DNA of 64,000 nt from Brevibacterium picturae (lineage in GTDB: Bacteria; Actinomycetota; Actinomycetes; Actinomycetales; Brevibacteriaceae), in contig NZ_LT629739.1 of NCBI RefSeq assembly GCF_900105045.1, positions 3,720,001 through 3,784,000 of the forward strand. The letters are read 5' to 3'. The position numbers and the translations under genes were made by a program. How positions within the stretch are numbered: position 1 is the stretch's first letter; each line of letters opens with the position of its first letter. This document shows, in pieces, positions 63,184 to 64,000 of this stretch. The notes beneath the pieces are model-generated. The model searched no databases, was not told where the DNA came from, and saw only the letters and a list, made by a program, of their open reading frames with translations.

Positions 63184-63839
63184 GCGTCGTCGCCATTGAC
63201 GGACCAAGCGGGGTCGGCAAGTCGAGCACCGCGAAGGAATCGGCCCGCCGATTGGGCTACCGCTACCTCGACACGGGCGCCATGTACCGTGCGATGGCCT
63301 GGCTGTGCCTGAACCGGGGCGTGAGCGACCCGGTCGACGTCCTCGAACAGGTGCGCGGGGTCGATCTGGAGATCTCGACCGATCCGGACGAATTCTTCGT
63401 CTCCGTCGACGGCATGGATGTCAGCGACGAGATCCGTGAGCCCGAGGTGTCCGAGAACGTGCAGACCGTGTCCGCCGTCGTCGACGCCCGCGAAGAGCTC
63501 ATCGACATGCAGCGGACCATCATCGCCGCCGCTCCTGCGGGAATCGTCGTCGAGGGCCGTGACATCACGACCGTCGTCGCGACGGATGCCGAGGTTCGCA
63601 TCCTCATGACCGCCCGTGACGACGTCCGCGTGGCCCGCCGGGCCAAGGAGCTCCACGGCAACGCCGACGCCGAGGCTCTCGCCGCCACCCAATCCCAGGT
63701 CACCGGCCGTGACGCCAAGGACTCGGCGACGACGAGCTTCCTGGAAGCCTCAGACGGCGTCTACACACTCGATACCAGTGACATCGATTTCGACCAGGTG
63801 GTCGAGACGGTGCTGAAACTGGTGAAGGACTCACAATGA
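63180..63839 (+). CDS. cmk: Cytidylate kinase
   Basis: 219 residues; phosphorylates CMP and dCMP. P-loop IDGPSGVGKSSTAKESARRL at 6-25, YRYLDTGAMYRAMAW follows, VVEGRDITTVV near 122 and a lid RDAKDSATTSFLEASDGVYT near 178. ATG 63180 overlaps the tyrA stop; the frame opens at 63138 but the upstream part is inside tyrA. Overlaps der by 4 bp. Confidence 0.95.
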   Translation: MSVVAIDGPSGVGKSSTAKESARRLGYRYLDTGAMYRAMAWLCLNRGVSDPVDVLEQVRGVDLEISTDPDEFFVSVDGMDVSDEIREPEVSENVQTVSAVVDAREELIDMQRTIIAAAPAGIVVEGRDITTVVATDAEVRILMTARDDVRVARRAKELHGNADAEALAATQSQVTGRDAKDSATTSFLEASDGVYTLDTSDIDFDQVVETVLKLVKDSQ

Positions 63840-64000
63840 CTGAATCAGAATTTCACGAGAACCCGGACGAGCAGCTGGCCGAACGGCTCGAGAGCATCAG
63901 CGACGAAGAGGCCGAGAAGAGGGCGACAGCGCTCGAAGCCGGTCTCGCAAGCTATGACCTCGAGGACGAGGACCGCGCGCTGCTCGACGCCTACGGCTTC
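63836..64000 (+). CDS. der: GTPase Der (EngA), N-terminal part, cut by window end
   Basis: 55 codons are visible, all within an acidic helical N-terminal extension (ENPDEQLAERLESISDEEAE). The GTPase domains lie outside the window, so the call rests on position: der follows cmk in actinobacteria, where Der carries such an extension. ATG 63836 overlaps the cmk stop. Confidence 0.75.
   Translation, partial: MTESEFHENPDEQLAERLESISDEEAEKRATALEAGLASYDLEDEDRALLDAYGF

Overview
The window reads as chromosomal DNA of a high-GC Gram-positive bacterium, most likely Brevibacterium (Actinobacteria, Micrococcales). Supports are the 16S/23S sequence character, the arginine operon layout, a mycobacterium-like gene order (TPR protein, HAD phosphatase, tlyA, nadK, recN, steA, mctB/steB, pyrG, NUDIX, xerD, parA, scpA, scpB, rluB, cmk, der) and a choline oxidase cluster very close to that of Arthrobacter globiformis. 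No database search was possible, so the genus is an inference.

Positions 1-17.3 kb are an accessory DNA-processing and defence island. On the + strand lie an AddB-like nuclease (cut by the window edge), an AddA/UvrD-like helicase-nuclease and a DUF6308-like protein. Facing them on the - strand is a compact five-gene operon: SNF2-type helicase, type III-like N6-adenine methyltransferase (Mod), type III-like restriction helicase-nuclease (Res), a proteasome-ATPase-like AAA+ protein and a DUF6414-like protein. The last four genes overlap by 11-13 bp, which suggests one translationally coupled system: a type III restriction-modification core with three extra partners. This is the best candidate for an under-described system.

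17.4-26.1 kb: a quinone oxidoreductase gene diverges from the arginine operon argC-J-B-D-F-R-H across an AT-rich 40-odd bp promoter. argG is missing from its usual place between argR and argH. 26.1-27.3 kb: a Phd/YefM-RelE type toxin-antitoxin pair with a perfect 26-bp palindromic operator, then a hypothetical gene. 27.5-29.5 kb: tyrS and a YccF-family membrane protein.

29.7-35.5 kb: a complete rrn operon (promoter, 16S, spacer without tRNA genes, 23S, 5S, intrinsic terminator). 35.8-40.9 kb: choline-to-glycine betaine osmoprotection: a BCCT transporter (+) converging with choline oxidase and betaine aldehyde dehydrogenase (-).

41.7-64 kb: a long + strand housekeeping block, mostly with 4-bp stop/start overlaps. 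It runs from an unusual Arg/Gly-rich TPR protein through HAD phosphatase, tlyA, nadK, recN, steA and mctB/steB into a small envelope cluster (MraY-like protein, MurJ, two glycosyltransferases). It continues with pyrG, NUDIX, xerD, parA-scpA-scpB-rluB, tyrA, cmk and the start of der. scpA appears to use a CTG start codon with an ideal Shine-Dalgarno sequence.
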